Below are positions 1 through 6,486 of a stretch of DNA of 9,361 nucleotides, piece after piece. This DNA comes from Verrucomicrobiales bacterium. GTDB lineage: Bacteria > Verrucomicrobiota > Verrucomicrobiia > Verrucomicrobiales > Verrucomicrobiaceae. The translations under genes and the position numbers were made by a program. The number at the start of each line of letters is the position of its first letter. The first letter of the stretch is position 1. A model generated the notes under the pieces. It was not told the DNA's origin. It saw only the letters and a list, made by a program, of their open reading frames with translations, and did not search any database. The stretch spans positions 1-9,361 of the forward strand of contig DNXB01000525.1 in the NCBI GenBank assembly GCA_003506995.1. The letters run 5' to 3'.

Positions 1-216
1 CCTGACCTCGAAATCCTCGACCGCGTCGGCGGTGGCGACAGTTTCGCTTCCGGCGTGCAGTTCGGATTCATGGAGTTCAACGATGCCCAAAAGGCCGTCG
101 AATACGGTGCCGCCCACGGGGCACTCGCCTCCACCACTCCCGGCGACACCTCGATGGCGACCCGCAAGGAAGTCGAAAAGACGATGGGCGGCGGTGGTGC
201 GCGTGTCGTGCGCTAA
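1..216 (+). CDS. PfkB-family sugar kinase, probable 2-keto-3-deoxygluconate kinase (C-terminal end)
   Basis: Only the last 71 codons are in the window; the frame is open from base 1 and stops at TAA 214-216. The fragment contains DRVGGGDSFASG, which matches the C-terminal PfkB signature. In that signature the Gly-rich turn forms the anion hole and the Asp in GGGDSF is the catalytic base for phosphate transfer to the sugar hydroxyl. It is followed by the helix AVEYGAAHGALASTTPGD, which in 2-keto-3-deoxygluconate (KDG) kinases closes the nucleotide site. The wording SFASG plus the TTPGD turn fits KDG kinases better than fructokinases or ribokinases, which is a family-level inference. KDG kinase makes KDPG for the Entner-Doudoroff branch of uronate/pectin catabolism. 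The N-terminal substrate lid is outside the window, so the substrate cannot be proven. A repeat-rich spacer follows. Confidence 0.82.
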   Translation, partial: PDLEILDRVGGGDSFASGVQFGFMEFNDAQKAVEYGAAHGALASTTPGDTSMATRKEVEKTMGGGGARVVR

Positions 217-355
217 GGAATGACGAAACCAGAATGAGGAATGACGAATGAAGTCCGAATGCCCCAAACGAGAATAATTCGCATGGAGATGAGGCTCGGT
301 GGTTGGTCATTCGGGTTTCGGTATTGATTCGTCATTCTACATTCGTCATTTCCCT
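216..355. repeat. Long imperfect inverted repeat made of AATGACGAAT units, upstream of nspC
   Basis: The left arm (216-261) and right arm (308-355) are approximately reverse complements. Each arm holds two copies of the unit GGAATGACGAA or its complement: 217-227 and 238-248 on the left, ATTCGTCATT at 327-336 and 341-350 on the right. The loop is about 46 bases. The right arm ends two bases before the ATG of nspC, so in a transcript reading in from the sugar kinase the nspC start would lie at the foot of a long stem. There is no T-run, so it is not a classical terminator. It may be a REP-like or degenerate MITE-like intergenic element; no transposase is nearby. The repeat is visible directly; its function is not. 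Confidence 0.7.
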
Positions 356-357
356 CC

Positions 358-2277
358 ATGGCCTCCACCGACCTCACGCCTTCCCACGTTTACGAGCAGC
401 CGTATCCGGCCTTCGACATCAACGCCATCGACACGCCCGCCTATGTGGTCGATGTGTCGTTGCTGCGCAAAAACATGGAGAAGCTCGCCGCTGTGCAGAG
501 CGAGTCTGGCGCGAAGGTGCTGCTGGCCTTGAAGGGCTTCTCGATGTTCAGCGTGTTTCCGATCATGCGCGAGTATTTGAGCGGCTGCTGCGCCAGCGGA
601 TTGAATGAAGCGCTGCTGGCTCAGGAATTTGGCAAGGAGGTGCATGTCTATGCGCCCGCATTCAAAGAAGCGGAGATGCGGCAGATCATTCCCATCGCCC
701 ATCACCTCAGTTTCAACTCGCTGGCCCAGTTTCGGAAGTTCAAGCCGATGCTGGACGCCGCAAAAGCCGCCGGTCATGCTCCGAGTCCGGGCATTCGTGT
801 GAATCCCGAGCATTCCGAGGTCGAGGTGTCGCTCTATGATCCGTGCTCGCCCGGTTGTCGTCTCGGCATTCGCGCCGAAGCACTTGAAGGCGAGGATTTG
901 ACCGGTGTCGAAGGCTTGCACTTTCATGCGCTCTGTGAGCAAGATTCAGATGTGCTGGAGCGCACCGTGGCCGCTGTTGAAAAGCGATTCCCGCGTCTGC
1001 TGGAGCAGGTGCGGTGGGTAAACATGGGCGGCGGACATCACATCACCCGCAAGGACTACGATGTTGAGCGCCTCATCCGCGTCTTGCGCACCTTCCGCGA
1101 GAAGTGGGGCAAGGAAGTTTATATCGAGCCAGGCGAGGCGGCCGGCCTGAACACCGGCTATCTCATTGCCGAAGTGCAGGACATCGTCGGTGCATGGAAA
1201 ACACCGGTTGCCATTTCACAACCCCAAACCACCATTCAGCATGTCCAAGCCCCAGCCGATTCTTTCTCCTATCGCACGCCAGGCGATGCAAGAAGCCTTG
1301 CGCGAGAACTCTATCGCCGCCTCCAAGATGACGCGCGAAGAAATGATCGCGCAGATGCGGCGGAACGGCTCCGTGCCGAGACCGAATCGATTCTTGCGTG
1401 GGCGCAAGCCAACGGCTGCCTGATTTCTCCCTCGGTGTTTGAAGTCCGCACGGCGAGTTTTGCCCAGCTCGAAGGCGGAGCGGAGCATGAAGTGCTCCTC
1501 GACCAAGCCTGCAACCGGGTGATCAAGCTGACGACGCCGCCGAATTTTGGCGCACGGGGCCAGGCAGCGGCCTATTTGGAAAATCTGCTGGCCTATGATG
1601 TGTTGCTGGGATTTGAATGGTGCTTCGAGGGGGTTGTGCAAGAGCCTGAGGGACTGGTTTTTCTGACCAGCCAGCCGTTCATTGCCGCCGAGCAGGCTTC
1701 GGATGAACAAATCGACGCTTACTTCAGTGGTCAGGGTTTCATCAAGAAGCGCGAGAACACCTACTTTCGTTCCATTGATGGAATCACACTCGCGGATGCG
1801 CGGCCCGCGAACATGCTGCGAGATGAGAATGGGGTCATCTTTCCCATCGACATCCACATCCTGGGCGTGAACGCCGAAGACCTGCTCGCTGAGGAGGAAT
1901 CCAATGAATCCGCGTGTGATGTGCTGCCTACTGCCATCCTCGATCTCTCTGCCACGGCGCACATGCCGGATTGCCTGGAGATGCCGTATCGTCCGCGCAT
2001 TTTCGGCGCGGGTCTGCCGGGTGAGTTTCCGCACGAATACAAGATGGGCGGCATGAGCTGCTTGGCGGGCGATGTGCTCACGGGCTTTTCGTTCCCTGAG
2101 CCGCTCAAGATCGGCCAGCGGCTCGTGTTTGCCGACATGGCGCATTACACGATGGTCAAGACGACGACCTTCAACGGCGTGCCGCACCCTGACATCGCCA
2201 TCTATGATCCGACGACGCGGGAATACCGCGTGGTGCGGCGCTTCGGCTACGCGGACTTCAAAAACAAGCTGTCCTAG
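358..2277 (+). CDS. nspC: Carboxynorspermidine decarboxylase interrupted in frame by a kinase-like insert
   Basis: NspC decarboxylates carboxynorspermidine/carboxyspermidine to norspermidine/spermidine, a PLP-dependent fold-III (alanine racemase-like) reaction in the cytoplasm. Residues 1-278 form the barrel: PLP lysine K59 in LLALKGFS, H190 in HFHALCEQ, the glycine-rich MGGGHH at 223-228, and the phosphate-binding EPGEAAGLNTGY starting at E257. Residues 522-639 are the C-terminal beta domain: TAILDLSATAHMPD, EMPYRP, the active-site CLAGD (C568, D572) and FADMAHYTMVK (Y597). Removing about residues 279-521 leaves roughly 396 aa, the normal family length, so every recognisable NspC motif is present and only the linker between DIVG and LPTAILD is expanded. 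The reading frame is continuous across both junctions. ATG 358 is followed directly by the family's usual N-terminal segment. The carboxynorspermidine dehydrogenase partner is not in the window. Whether the 639-residue chain is active is unknown. Confidence 0.88.
   Translation: MASTDLTPSHVYEQPYPAFDINAIDTPAYVVDVSLLRKNMEKLAAVQSESGAKVLLALKGFSMFSVFPIMREYLSGCCASGLNEALLAQEFGKEVHVYAPAFKEAEMRQIIPIAHHLSFNSLAQFRKFKPMLDAAKAAGHAPSPGIRVNPEHSEVEVSLYDPCSPGCRLGIRAEALEGEDLTGVEGLHFHALCEQDSDVLERTVAAVEKRFPRLLEQVRWVNMGGGHHITRKDYDVERLIRVLRTFREKWGKEVYIEPGEAAGLNTGYLIAEVQDIVGAWKTPVAISQPQTTIQHVQAPADSFSYRTPGDARSLARELYRRLQDDARRNDRADAAERLRAETESILAWAQANGCLISPSVFEVRTASFAQLEGGAEHEVLLDQACNRVIKLTTPPNFGARGQAAAYLENLLAYDVLLGFEWCFEGVVQEPEGLVFLTSQPFIAAEQASDEQIDAYFSGQGFIKKRENTYFRSIDGITLADARPANMLRDENGVIFPIDIHILGVNAEDLLAEEESNESACDVLPTAILDLSATAHMPDCLEMPYRPRIFGAGLPGEFPHEYKMGGMSCLAGDVLTGFSFPEPLKIGQRLVFADMAHYTMVKTTTFNGVPHPDIAIYDPTTREYRVVRRFGYADFKNKLS
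1192..1920 (+). other. In-frame insertion in nspC encoding a protein-kinase-like domain
   Basis: These ~243 codons (residues 279-521 of the long ORF) have no counterpart in NspC. Residues ~350-510 read as a kinase-like fold: glycine-rich LEGGAEHEVLLD (371-382), a VAIK-type lysine K390 in RVIKLT, PNFGARG, a central ENLLAYDVLLG helix, FEGVVQ and SQPFI strands. A catalytic-loop-like ADARPAN follows (D480, N485), then a metal-binding-like PID (D498) in VIFPIDIHI. This order matches, from memory, the kinase domain described in phage and mobile-element polyvalent proteins. The domain has no stop codon of its own and the only plausible internal starts are weak (GTG 1435). No terminal inverted repeats or clear target duplication were found; the only identity at the edges is the tetramer GTGC (1190-1193 and 1921-1924). 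Boundaries are approximate to a few codons. Confidence 0.7.
1241..1423 (+). CDS. Small 60-aa hypothetical ORF inside the nspC insertion, different frame
   Basis: This ORF starts at ATG 1241, about 50 bases inside the insert, and ends at TGA 1421-1423, in the +1 frame relative to nspC. The product starts MSKPQPILSP and continues with an alpha-helical amphipathic stretch (ARQAMQEALREN..KMTREEMIAQMRRNG), then a basic tail. It looks like a real short helical protein. About 73% of its third codon positions are G or C, against roughly half in the nspC frame over the same bases, so this frame probably carries the coding selection here. It ends just where the kinase-like domain begins, a spacing typical of a coupled two-gene unit. 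I do not recognise the family; an antitoxin or partner of the kinase-like protein is only a guess. No Shine-Dalgarno is visible. Confidence 0.5.
   Translation: MSKPQPILSPIARQAMQEALRENSIAASKMTREEMIAQMRRNGSVPRPNRFLRGRKPTAA
2274..2277. other. Shared CTAG stop overlap of convergent nspC and LOG genes
   Basis: The palindrome CTAG supplies the TAG stop of nspC on the plus strand (2275-2277) and the TAG stop of the LOG gene on the minus strand (2276-2274). The two convergent coding regions therefore overlap by four bases, and there is no room for a terminator between them. Transcripts of each gene must run into the other as antisense. Confidence 0.9.
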
Positions 2278-2873
2278 CGCACCTCGGCGGCCATTTTTTC
2301 GATCCATTTGCCCAGATCCGGCGGGCGGAAGGACTCCATGGCTGTGAGCAGCTTGGCGGGATCATTTTCGACGAGCACGCAGCGGGCGTGCTCGGGTTTG
2401 AGAAAGCCGCTTTGGCTCATTTGTGAGATGAACTCGATCAGGCCGTCGAAAAAGCCGCCGACGTTGAGCAGGCCGACCGGTTTGTCGTGAAACGAGAGCT
2501 GCAGCCAGGTCAGTGTCTCGAACAGCTCGTCCAAGGTGCCGAAACCTCCTGGCAGGGCGATGAAACCGTCGCTCAGATCGACCATCATCTGTTTGCGCTC
2601 GTGCATGCTGGTCACGACATGCAGCTCCGTGACACCGCCGTGGCCGAGTTCTTTTTCCATCAGTGATCTTGGGATCACTCCGATCACCTCACCGTTTTGT
2701 GAGAGTGCTCCATCCGCCACAGCGCCCATCAAACCGACGTTGCCGCCGCCATAAACAAGGCCGAGGCCGCTGCGGGCCAGAAACGCGCCCAAGGCATGCG
2801 CGGCGGCGCGATGTGCGGGATCGTTTCCAGCGTTGGAACCGCAATAGACACAAATTCGGCGCAGCTTGCTCAT
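2274..2873 (-). CDS. LOG family protein (TIGR00730-type nucleotide phosphoribohydrolase)
   Basis: This 199-aa protein has the full length of the Lonely-Guy (LOG) family. These enzymes hydrolyse nucleoside 5'-monophosphates, in plants and some bacteria cytokinin ribotides, to free base and ribose 5-phosphate. Visible motifs are ICVYCGSN (7-14), the nucleotide-binding YGGGNVGLMGAVADGAL (41-57), SMHERKQMM (89-97) with the conserved Arg-Lys, and the hallmark PGGFGTLDELFE (108-119). I chose ATG 2873 (MSKLRRICVYCGSN) because family members begin this way. A longer in-frame extension to 3107 would read through the intergenic inverted repeat and into the opposite gene. Bacterial substrates are often general AMP-type nucleotides, so a cytokinin role should not be assumed. 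Its stop overlaps the nspC stop. It is divergent from the amidohydrolase at 2977. Confidence 0.93.
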   Translation of the reverse strand: MSKLRRICVYCGSNAGNDPAHRAAAHALGAFLARSGLGLVYGGGNVGLMGAVADGALSQNGEVIGVIPRSLMEKELGHGGVTELHVVTSMHERKQMMVDLSDGFIALPGGFGTLDELFETLTWLQLSFHDKPVGLLNVGGFFDGLIEFISQMSQSGFLKPEHARCVLVENDPAKLLTAMESFRPPDLGKWIEKMAAEVR

Positions 2874-2884
2874 GGGGCGAAATG

Positions 2885-2964
2885 GGTGAGGTGTAAAAAG
2901 TGAGAAGTCAGACGTTAGTAGAGATGCCCGCAAGCATTTCACCTCTGACTTCACACCGCTCACC
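2885..2964. repeat. Inverted repeat in the divergent LOG/amidohydrolase spacer
   Basis: The 103-bp spacer between the LOG start (2873) and the amidohydrolase start (2977) is largely one imperfect hairpin. GGTGAGGTGT at 2885-2894 pairs with ACACCGCTCACC at 2953-2964, and GAAGTCAGA at 2904-2912 pairs exactly with TCTGACTTC at 2944-2952. The loop of about 31 bases contains GATGCCCGCAAGCAT. No T-run follows on either strand. Its position in a divergent promoter region would suit either a regulator binding site or a dispersed intergenic repeat; the sequence cannot decide. Confidence 0.6.
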
Positions 2965-2976
2965 TTTTCTTTCCAG

Positions 2977-3906
2977 ATGAATCCCACCCGCCGCTCCTTC
3001 CTCGTCTCGTCCGCCGCCGCGCTCACCGGCTGCTCGCTGGTTCCCTCATTCAAGAAAGGAGACTGGATCGACGCGCATGTGCATGTGTGGACGCCGGAGG
3101 TGGACAAATACCCGCTGGCCCGTGGTTATGCTGTCAGCGACATGCGCCCGCCGAGTTTCACGCCGCAGCAGTTGTTCGCGCATTGCCGGCCGGAGGGCGT
3201 GCGGCGCATCGTGCTCATCCAGATGAGCTACTACCAGTTCGACAACCGCTACATGCTCGATGTGATGCGGCAGCATCCTGGCACTTTCAGCGGCGTGGCC
3301 ATTGTGGATGAAAACGCGCCGGATGTGGCCGCCACGATGACGCAACTGGTCAAACAGGGCGTGCGCGGCTTCCGCATTTATTCCGGCAAGGCAACCAACC
3401 TCTCGGCGTGGATCGGCTCCCCTGGCATGGCGACGCTATGGAAAACCGCCGCCGAGCTGAAGGTGAGCGTCTGTCCGCTGATCAACCCCGACACGCTGCC
3501 GCTCATCGACAAGATGTGCGAGTGGTATCCAGACACGAGTGTGGTGATCGACCATTTTGCCCGCATCGGCATGGCGGGTGGTTTCAAAGAAGCGGACGTG
3601 CGGAATCTTCTGCGCCTCGCCCGCCACTCGAAGACACATGTGAAGGCGTCCGCGTTTTATGCCCTCGGTGCGAAAAAGCCACCTTACACCGACATGGGAC
3701 CGCTGATTCGTCAGGTGCGCGATGCTTTTGGACCGCAGCGGGTGATGTGGGCCAGCGATTGCCCGTTTCAGGTCGATCCGGGGCACCATTACCGTGATTC
3801 CATCGCCCTGATCCGGGACCGGCTCGATTTTTTGAGCGAGACGGACAGGGCCTGGATGCTGCGTGGCACGGCGGAGCGGGTGTTTTTCTCGTCAGCGGCG
3901 GTCTGA
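2977..3906 (+). CDS. Exported amidohydrolase (amidohydrolase_2 family), Tat-type lipoprotein
   Basis: This 309-aa metal-dependent hydrolase belongs to the amidohydrolase_2 group (2-pyrone-4,6-dicarboxylate lactonase/sugar-lactonase-like TIM barrels). The N-terminus has a twin-arginine motif, TRRSFLV (4-10), a short hydrophobic stretch and the lipobox LTGC (16-19). It is therefore likely exported folded and lipid-anchored at C19. Barrel motifs are DAHVHVW (32-38, the H-x-H metal pair), IDHFARIG (191-198), HVKASAFYAL (221-230) and WASDCPF (259-265), whose D261 is the conserved catalytic/metal aspartate. The substrate is not determined; lactones or aromatic and sugar acid derivatives are typical. 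It is divergent from LOG and followed by a terminator that mainly serves the opposite strand. There is no Shine-Dalgarno; the ATG is preceded by CACCTTTTCTTTCCAG. Confidence 0.87.
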   Translation: MNPTRRSFLVSSAAALTGCSLVPSFKKGDWIDAHVHVWTPEVDKYPLARGYAVSDMRPPSFTPQQLFAHCRPEGVRRIVLIQMSYYQFDNRYMLDVMRQHPGTFSGVAIVDENAPDVAATMTQLVKQGVRGFRIYSGKATNLSAWIGSPGMATLWKTAAELKVSVCPLINPDTLPLIDKMCEWYPDTSVVIDHFARIGMAGGFKEADVRNLLRLARHSKTHVKASAFYALGAKKPPYTDMGPLIRQVRDAFGPQRVMWASDCPFQVDPGHHYRDSIALIRDRLDFLSETDRAWMLRGTAERVFFSSAAV

Positions 3907-3912
3907 GACACG

Positions 3913-3943
3913 AAAAAGCCCCGTCAGGGATGCTGACGGGGCT
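3913..3943 (-). terminator. Rho-independent terminator of the HTH-receiver gene
   Basis: A perfect 11-bp stem AGCCCCGTCAG (3917-3927) / CTGACGGGGCT (3933-3943) encloses a five-base loop. On the minus strand it is followed by TTTTT (the AAAAA at 3913-3917 on plus), so it terminates the gene at 3975-4544, whose stop lies about 30 bases upstream on that strand. On the plus strand only TT follows, so it would be a poor terminator for the amidohydrolase, although the stem could still act bidirectionally. Confidence 0.88.
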
Positions 3944-3974
3944 TGGTCTCGGGAGAGACTGGGTTGAGAGCAGA

Positions 3975-4544
3975 TCAGGCGGCGTTGGCCTCGGCACCTT
4001 TGTGACCAAGCTGCTTCACGGCGAGGTTGAGCTGATCGTACTCGATCGGCTTCTTGATCACCGTGACTGGGCCGTGGCCGAGGATGCGGCTGAGAATTTC
4101 GCTGTCCGGGTAGCCGGTGATCACCACGATGGGCAGGTCTGGATAGAGCGCCTTGAGCTGGGAATAAACCTCGTCTCCAGGAACGTCTGGTAGCTTGAGA
4201 TCGAGGAAGACGAAGTCAAACTTCTGCTTTTTCGCCATGGCGATGGCTTCCGCACCGGTGCCGACGACCAAACGGCCGAATCCCGCCTTTTTGAGGAATT
4301 GCTTGAACAGCGCCTGTAGCGCAGGGTCGTCATCCACGACCAAGACCGTTGGTTGACCGGCCTCCTCTTCTTTACGCAGCACATCGCGATCTAGGAGGCT
4401 GCGCTTGATGCGCCAGCGGCCACCGATTTGAACCGCAGGCAACTGCCCGCGCTGCACGAGGTAATAGACGGTGGGAAGAGGAATGCGGAGGTATTCCGCC
4501 GTCTCTTTCACGGTCATGAGTTCGGGTGCTGCTGGATCGGCCAT
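3975..4544 (-). CDS. Excisionase-type HTH protein fused to a response-regulator receiver domain
   Basis: This 189-aa protein has two domains. Residues ~8-55 are a MerR/excisionase-like helix-turn-helix (HTH_17): MTVKETAEYLRIPLPTVYYLV, then the wing QIGGRWRIKRSLLD. Residues ~66-182 are a CheY-like receiver: acidic cluster D71-D73 in LVVDDD, phosphoacceptor D115 in FVFLDLKLPD, T143 in VVITGY and K165 in IKKPI, all in the expected places. The order, HTH first and receiver second, is the reverse of common response regulators. Its likely role is a phosphorylation-controlled DNA-binding regulator. No histidine kinase is adjacent, so it is an orphan whose partner is unknown. The ATG at 4544 follows a C/T-rich leader, and a strong terminator follows the stop. 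The HTH_17 name reflects similarity to phage Xis, but here it need not mean recombination. Confidence 0.88.
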   Translation of the reverse strand: MADPAAPELMTVKETAEYLRIPLPTVYYLVQRGQLPAVQIGGRWRIKRSLLDRDVLRKEEEAGQPTVLVVDDDPALQALFKQFLKKAGFGRLVVGTGAEAIAMAKKQKFDFVFLDLKLPDVPGDEVYSQLKALYPDLPIVVITGYPDSEILSRILGHGPVTVIKKPIEYDQLNLAVKQLGHKGAEANAA

Positions 4545-4981
4545 ATGGTTAGTGGAGTGGACTGGGAGGTTGGGGTCTTTAGAATTGAAAATTGAGTCTC
4601 TGATTTGGGACGACTCAACGGTTGCTTATAAATTCCATCATTACAAGGTCTTTTTCTGACTTCGGGAGAAAAGTCGGCTTCAGATAATTGGTAGGTTTGC
4701 GAATTACAGTCACAAGTGCAAATCAAAACTGCGCAATAGCCGAAAAACTTCGGAAATGCTGAAGAAATTCATACAAAAGCATTCAAGCCAGAATCCGAAC
4801 AAAGAGTCGGTCAAAATAGAGCCAGTGGATGCATTCTTCAGCACTCGTCATGGCGGTTACGACGGCTGTTTGAAATGCGAGGGTGAGCAAGAGCTGGGTT
4901 TCTGAGAATGAAATCGAAGCGAACAGGTCCGGCATCTGATTTGCGATTTGCCGCAGCTTGGCCTAGATCAAGAATCCCCAT
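4545..4981. other. AT-richer divergent spacer between the HTH-receiver gene and purB
   Basis: This 437-bp stretch has no convincing gene. It is clearly AT-richer than its neighbours, as expected of a divergent promoter region. It holds the inverted repeat at 4592-4618 and a small hairpin (CTGACTT 4656-4662 with AAGTCGG 4671-4677, one G:U pair). A poor sigma70-like match lies just before purB (TTGCGA 4941-4946, 17-base gap, TAGATC 4964-4969). That match would leave a leader of only a few bases, so I do not call it a promoter. Short ORFs here lack recognisable features. Confidence 0.55.
4592..4618. promoter_or_regulatory. Possible operator: TTGAGTC-N13-GACTCAA
   Basis: A perfect 7-bp inverted repeat, TTGAGTC (4592-4598) and GACTCAA (4612-4618), is separated by 13 bases. 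The centre-to-centre distance is 20 bp, two helical turns, which suits a dimeric regulator. It lies about 50-75 bases upstream of the HTH-receiver gene (minus strand). Autoregulation by that protein is possible but untested. Confidence 0.3.
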
Positions 4982-6409
4982 ATGTCCGATTCCATTCCCA
5001 ACGTCCTCGCCGAACGCTACGCCACAGCTCCCATGCGCGCCCTTTGGTCGCCGGAGGGCAAAGTCCGACTGGAACGCGATTACTGGATCGCGGTGCTGAA
5101 AGGACAGCGAGATCTGGGCATCCCGGTGCCGGACGGCGTGATCGAGGCTTATGAAAAGGTGAAGGATCGGGTCAACGTGGCCGCCATCATGCAGAGGGAG
5201 CGTGTCACCCGGCACGATGTGAAGGCGCGCATCGAGGAATTCTGCGAACTCGCCGGTCATGAGCACCTGCACAAGGGCATGACGAGCCGCGACCTCACGG
5301 AGAATGTGGAGCAGCTTCAGGTCTTCCGTTCTTTATTAGAGATCCGTTCGAAAAGCGTCGCGGTGCTGGTTGGCATCTCACGCCGGGCGGCTGAGACGCG
5401 CGACATTCCGCTCACGGCCCGCACTCACAACGTCGCCGCGCAGGTCACGACGCTGGGCAAGCGTCTGGCGATGTTTGGTGAGGAAATGCTGCTCGCTTTT
5501 GGCGATTTGCAGAACGTCATCGCCACCTACCCGGCACGGGGCTTGAAAGGCGCGGTCGGGACGCGCCTGGACCAGATCACTCTCTTCAACGGGGATGCGG
5601 CCAAGGCCAGCGAGCTGGAAAGCCGTATCTTGCACCACCTGGGCATGCCTGCGGCCTTCGGGGCCGTAGGGCAGGTGTATCCGCGCAGTCTTGACATGCA
5701 GGTCGTGGCCTCGCTTTGTCAGGTGGCCAGCGGTCCGTCCAGCTTTGCCCGCACGCTGCGCCTCATGGCCGGTCAGGAGCTTGCCTCGGAAGGTTTTGCC
5801 AAAGGCCAGGTCGGCTCCTCCGCCATGCCGCACAAGATGAACAGCCGCTCCTGCGAGCGTGTGAACGGCCTGCACGTCATCTTGAAAGGCTACCTTGCCA
5901 TGGCCGCGGGTCTGGCGGGTGATCAGTGGAATGAAGGCGACGTGTCCTGCTCCGTTGTGCGTCGAGTGATGCTGCCGGACGCCTTCCTCGCGCTTGATGG
6001 CCTGCTGGAGACCTTCCTCACGATCCTGGATCAAATGGAGGTCTTTGATTCCGTGATTGAGCAGGAGCTCATGCGCTACCTGCCATTCCTGCTCACGACC
6101 ACCGTCATGATGGAGGCCGTCAAATCCGGCGCGGGCCGCGAGACGGCTCACGAGGTCATCAAGGAGCACGCCGTCCAGGTCGCCAAGGACATGCGCACCG
6201 GCAAGGTCCGCGAAAACGATCTTCTCGTCCGACTCGTGCATGATCCGCGCCTCACCCTCACCGAGGCCGACATGCAGCGCATCGTCGAGGCCGGCAAGGC
6301 CAACGCGGGCGATGCCCCGCAGCAGGTCGATGCCTTTTGTGGTCGCGTGGAGGCCATTGCCAAGGAATTTCCGGACGCTGCGAAGTATCTGCCGGGGGTG
6401 ATTCTTTAG
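4982..6409 (+). CDS. purB: Adenylosuccinate lyase
   Basis: This 475-aa cytoplasmic enzyme belongs to the fumarase/aspartase superfamily. It cleaves SAICAR to AICAR and adenylosuccinate to AMP in purine synthesis, releasing fumarate. Motifs include TRHDVKARI (76-84), MTSRDLTENV (100-109), the TARTHN segment with the catalytic-region H149 (145-150), and the superfamily signature GSSAMPHKMNS (278-288) carrying the mobile catalytic serine loop. QWNEGDVSCSVVRRV follows at 315-329. The MPHKMN-x-RSCERVNGL form resembles, from memory, the mycobacterial type of PurB rather than the MPYKRNP type, so it is a recognised subclass. ATG 4982 gives the family's normal length and N-terminus. It is divergent from the HTH-receiver gene and 77 bases upstream of the propeller gene, with no clear terminator between. 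Confidence 0.95.
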   Translation: MSDSIPNVLAERYATAPMRALWSPEGKVRLERDYWIAVLKGQRDLGIPVPDGVIEAYEKVKDRVNVAAIMQRERVTRHDVKARIEEFCELAGHEHLHKGMTSRDLTENVEQLQVFRSLLEIRSKSVAVLVGISRRAAETRDIPLTARTHNVAAQVTTLGKRLAMFGEEMLLAFGDLQNVIATYPARGLKGAVGTRLDQITLFNGDAAKASELESRILHHLGMPAAFGAVGQVYPRSLDMQVVASLCQVASGPSSFARTLRLMAGQELASEGFAKGQVGSSAMPHKMNSRSCERVNGLHVILKGYLAMAAGLAGDQWNEGDVSCSVVRRVMLPDAFLALDGLLETFLTILDQMEVFDSVIEQELMRYLPFLLTTTVMMEAVKSGAGRETAHEVIKEHAVQVAKDMRTGKVRENDLLVRLVHDPRLTLTEADMQRIVEAGKANAGDAPQQVDAFCGRVEAIAKEFPDAAKYLPGVIL

Positions 6410-6486
6410 CATAGGGCCAAGGGCTGAGAGCGTAGAATTCCGAGCGCGTGCAACGAGTGTGCCTCTCGCTGCGTTCATCCTCGCGC

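Noticed and set aside
1190..1924. GTGC tetramers flanking the nspC insert as a target-site duplication
   Set aside because: Four bases of identity is expected by chance, and joining the flanks there removes 731 bases, which would break the nspC frame.
1216..2307. 363-codon open frame on the minus strand opposite nspC
   Set aside because: It has no recognisable motifs and a His/Arg-rich composition typical of antisense reading of GC-rich genes. The plus strand has clear NspC and kinase-like motifs over the same bases.
2874..3107. Upstream extension of the LOG gene giving a 277-aa protein
   Set aside because: The added segment crosses the intergenic inverted repeat and the start of the divergent amidohydrolase. 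LOG proteins begin at the MSKLRRICVYCGSN-like point.
5378..6478. 366-codon minus-strand open frame opposite purB
   Set aside because: It is antisense of purB, whose motifs are all on the plus strand; no features of its own.
6448..6486. GTG start 13 codons upstream for the propeller protein
   Set aside because: It would place polar and arginine residues before an otherwise standard signal peptide starting at ATG 6487.
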